From Sphingopyxis sp. UBA6723 (GTDB lineage Bacteria > Pseudomonadota > Alphaproteobacteria > Sphingomonadales > Sphingomonadaceae): a stretch of 64,000 nt of DNA. Position 1 is the first letter of the stretch; every line of letters begins with the position of its first letter. The notes under the pieces were generated by a model. The model had not been told where the DNA came from and did not search any database. It worked only from the letters and a program-made list of their open reading frames with translations. The stretch covers positions 437,250 through 501,249 of the forward strand of contig NZ_DKIH01000009.1 of the NCBI RefSeq assembly GCF_002454115.1, read 5' to 3'. Below are positions 63,945 to 64,000 of the stretch, in pieces. Both the position numbers and the translations under genes were made by a program.

Positions 63945-64000
63945 CCGTTCGCATCGAGCGAAGTCGAGATGCCCCTCAGGCTAGGCGCCAAATCGATGGG
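63945..64000. repeat. half of inverted repeat (ccgttcg..tcgagcgaagtcgag family)
   Basis: The left arm of the element known from 20424, 34436 and 44738; the window ends before the right arm. Confidence 0.8.

Overview
The window is a high-GC alphaproteobacterial chromosome segment, most likely from the Sphingomonadales and probably Sphingopyxis-like. The grounds are the PhyR/NepR/EcfG general stress response genes, the SigF-NrsF metal-stress pair, the head-GIN (DUF2807) proteins, many dispersed GC-rich palindromes between convergent genes, and tightly overlapping operons with frequent TTG/GTG starts. Genus is an inference; no 16S or other marker is present.

Left edge (1-1924): the end of an integrated mobile element. 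A large serine recombinase runs into, and takes its last codons and stop from, a tRNA-Arg(CCT) gene on the other strand, so the attachment site is the tRNA 3' end and the rest of the element lies outside the window.

1974-17053 is core chromosome: DUF1178 protein, glutaredoxin, ComF, a methyltransferase, MutT, two Flp pilins, an M48 protease, accA, xerD, a large secreted protein of unknown function, aroK-aroB, and a four-gene overlapping unit radA-cvpA-Fe-S scaffold-Kef antiporter. 17287-24088 holds central and fatty/amino-acid metabolism: transaldolase-type aldolase, crotonase plus thiolase-like protein behind a perfect 18-bp palindromic operator, an ALDH7-type dehydrogenase and acetyl-CoA synthetase. 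24190-29341 carries a beta-lactamase-fold hydrolase and a complete Anbu proteasome-like operon (Anbu, transglutaminase, alpha-E, ATP-grasp). 29530-36062 holds a TauE exporter, secA, an SDR with a related operator, and two DUF2807 proteins.

36135-39699 is a six-gene operon read leftward: a bufferin-type precursor (DUF2282), its MNIO enzyme (DUF692) and partner (DUF2063), a DoxX protein, an ECF sigma factor and an NrsF anti-sigma factor. A GTAACC-N16-CGAA promoter, the pattern I recall for SigF, sits directly in front, implying autoregulated copper/metal-stress output.

39782-51564 is mostly housekeeping: GreA-type factor, HI0933 flavoprotein, DEAD-box helicase, quinone oxidoreductase, a formaldehyde-detoxification group (frmA, purU, fghA), serine deaminase and Fe superoxide dismutase. 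51795-57047 is a four-gene DNA-repair operon with every junction overlapping: radical SAM protein, UdgX fused to DUF4130, MBL-fold exonuclease and ATP-dependent ligase.

57098-61819 is a compact general stress response island: an HWE histidine kinase, phyR, a second EcfG-like sigma factor, a BLUF blue-light photoreceptor, nepR and ecfG, with EcfG-type promoters. The window ends with a PQQ-type sugar dehydrogenase lipoprotein and an alpha/beta hydrolase.
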